Positions 63,788 to 64,000 of a DNA stretch of 64,000 nucleotides are shown here, piece by piece. The translations under genes and the position numbers were made by a program. Position 1 is the stretch's first letter; each line of letters begins with the position of its first letter. This DNA is from Rahnella aquatilis CIP 78.65 = ATCC 33071 (GTDB lineage: Bacteria; Pseudomonadota; Gammaproteobacteria; Enterobacterales; Enterobacteriaceae): positions 1,860,001-1,924,000 of the forward strand of contig NC_016818.1 of NCBI RefSeq assembly GCF_000241955.1. Reading direction: 5' to 3'. The notes under the pieces were generated by a model. It saw only the letters and a list, made by a program, of their open reading frames with translations, was not told the DNA's origin and made no database searches.

Positions 63788-63841
63788 AATGTTTTTGCCC
63801 GTTGTTAGATCCTGATGTCAGGTCGTCAACGGGAGCAGAAT

Positions 63842-64000
63842 ATGAAAAATATCATTGAAGAACGGCAGTTTGCCGGATGTGAGACACGCGTTTGTGACGG
63901 TATCGTGATGCCTGAGCGGGCAGTACAGATGCCGCAGAAAAAGGCCGGATGGGTAAAACAGTGGTTTGCCGTCTTGTACGGCTGGAATGAGCGCCGCATC
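63842..64000 (+). CDS. DUF1127-like small protein, truncated by window end
   Basis: The first 53 codons of a gene that runs off the right edge: MKNIIEERQFAGCETRVCDG then WVKQWFAVLYGWNERRI. The tryptophan/arginine-rich stretch looks like the start of a DUF1127 domain, but the diagnostic end is outside the window. GGGAGCAG precedes the ATG. Divergent from the MocR regulator. Confidence 0.55.
   Translation, partial: MKNIIEERQFAGCETRVCDGIVMPERAVQMPQKKAGWVKQWFAVLYGWNERRI

Overview
This window reads as chromosomal DNA of an enterobacterium in the order Enterobacterales. It looks closest to the Yersiniaceae (Rahnella, Ewingella or Serratia-like). The evidence is near-E. coli protein sequences and E. 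coli-type gene order over most of the window, a Yersinia-type IS200 element (IS1541-like), and small palindromic repeats of the kind scattered through Yersinia and Serratia genomes. The genus is an inference. I see no prophage, no CRISPR array, no rRNA and no recognisable defence island.

Layout. 1-2807 (minus): a ribose/AI-2-type sugar ABC importer (binding protein, double ATPase, start of a permease), with a palindromic repeat between its first two genes. 3167-9776 (plus): the complete arginine succinyltransferase operon astCADBE behind a sigma-54 promoter and tandem NtrC-like sites. 9931-10539: an 11-codon ORF with a strong ribosome binding site and a terminator, then a DUF4760 membrane protein. 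10603-10976 (minus): two tandem tRNA-Ser(GGA) genes, each with its own promoter and terminator. 11372-12853: an atypical POT-family transporter. 12979-22332: ghrA, ycdX, ycdY, yceB, grxB, mdtH, rimJ, yceH, mviM and murJ, the E. coli 23-24 min block. 22399-37222: argS, yecM, a MalY/PatB-type C-S lyase, cutC, two small ORFs, cmoB, cmoA, yecN, yecE, yecD, aspS, nudB, yebC, ruvC, ruvA and ruvB, the E. coli 42 min block. The two blocks meet at murJ/argS with no flagellar genes between them.

37287-49507 is mainly sugar metabolism: a cytoplasmic GH3 glycosidase with a GPH-family sugar symporter; a LysR regulator divergent from a short-chain dehydrogenase; a complete beta-glucoside operon (PTS EIIBCA, 6-phospho-beta-glucosidase, BglG/LicT antiterminator) with CRP site, RAT and terminator; and the asparagine permease ansP. 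49566-50271 is an IS200-type element. 50356-51359 is a two-gene module of unknown function. 51379-53517 holds a fumarylacetoacetate hydrolase-family enzyme, a short-chain dehydrogenase, and a divergent HxlR regulator with two matching 19-bp operators. 53524-53716 is a REP-like hairpin cluster. 53752-60786 (minus) is one operon of a Tat-exported peptide-type binding protein, two permeases, a fused double ATPase and a CocE/S15 hydrolase. The right end has a small membrane protein, a GcvA-like LysR regulator, a MocR-type regulator, and the start of a divergent DUF1127-like gene.

How the parts fit. Much of the accessory content is for scavenging nitrogen and carbon: arginine breakdown, asparagine uptake, peptide-like solutes, beta-glucosides and other oligosaccharides. 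The housekeeping blocks (tRNA charging, tRNA wobble modification, Holliday junction processing, lipid II flipping) are conserved. No clearly undescribed multi-gene system stands out. The best candidates for new biology are the 11-codon ORF with its terminator ahead of the DUF4760 gene, the 50356-51359 gene pair, the HxlR twin operators, the 38-residue membrane protein near cutC, and the peptide transporter-hydrolase operon.
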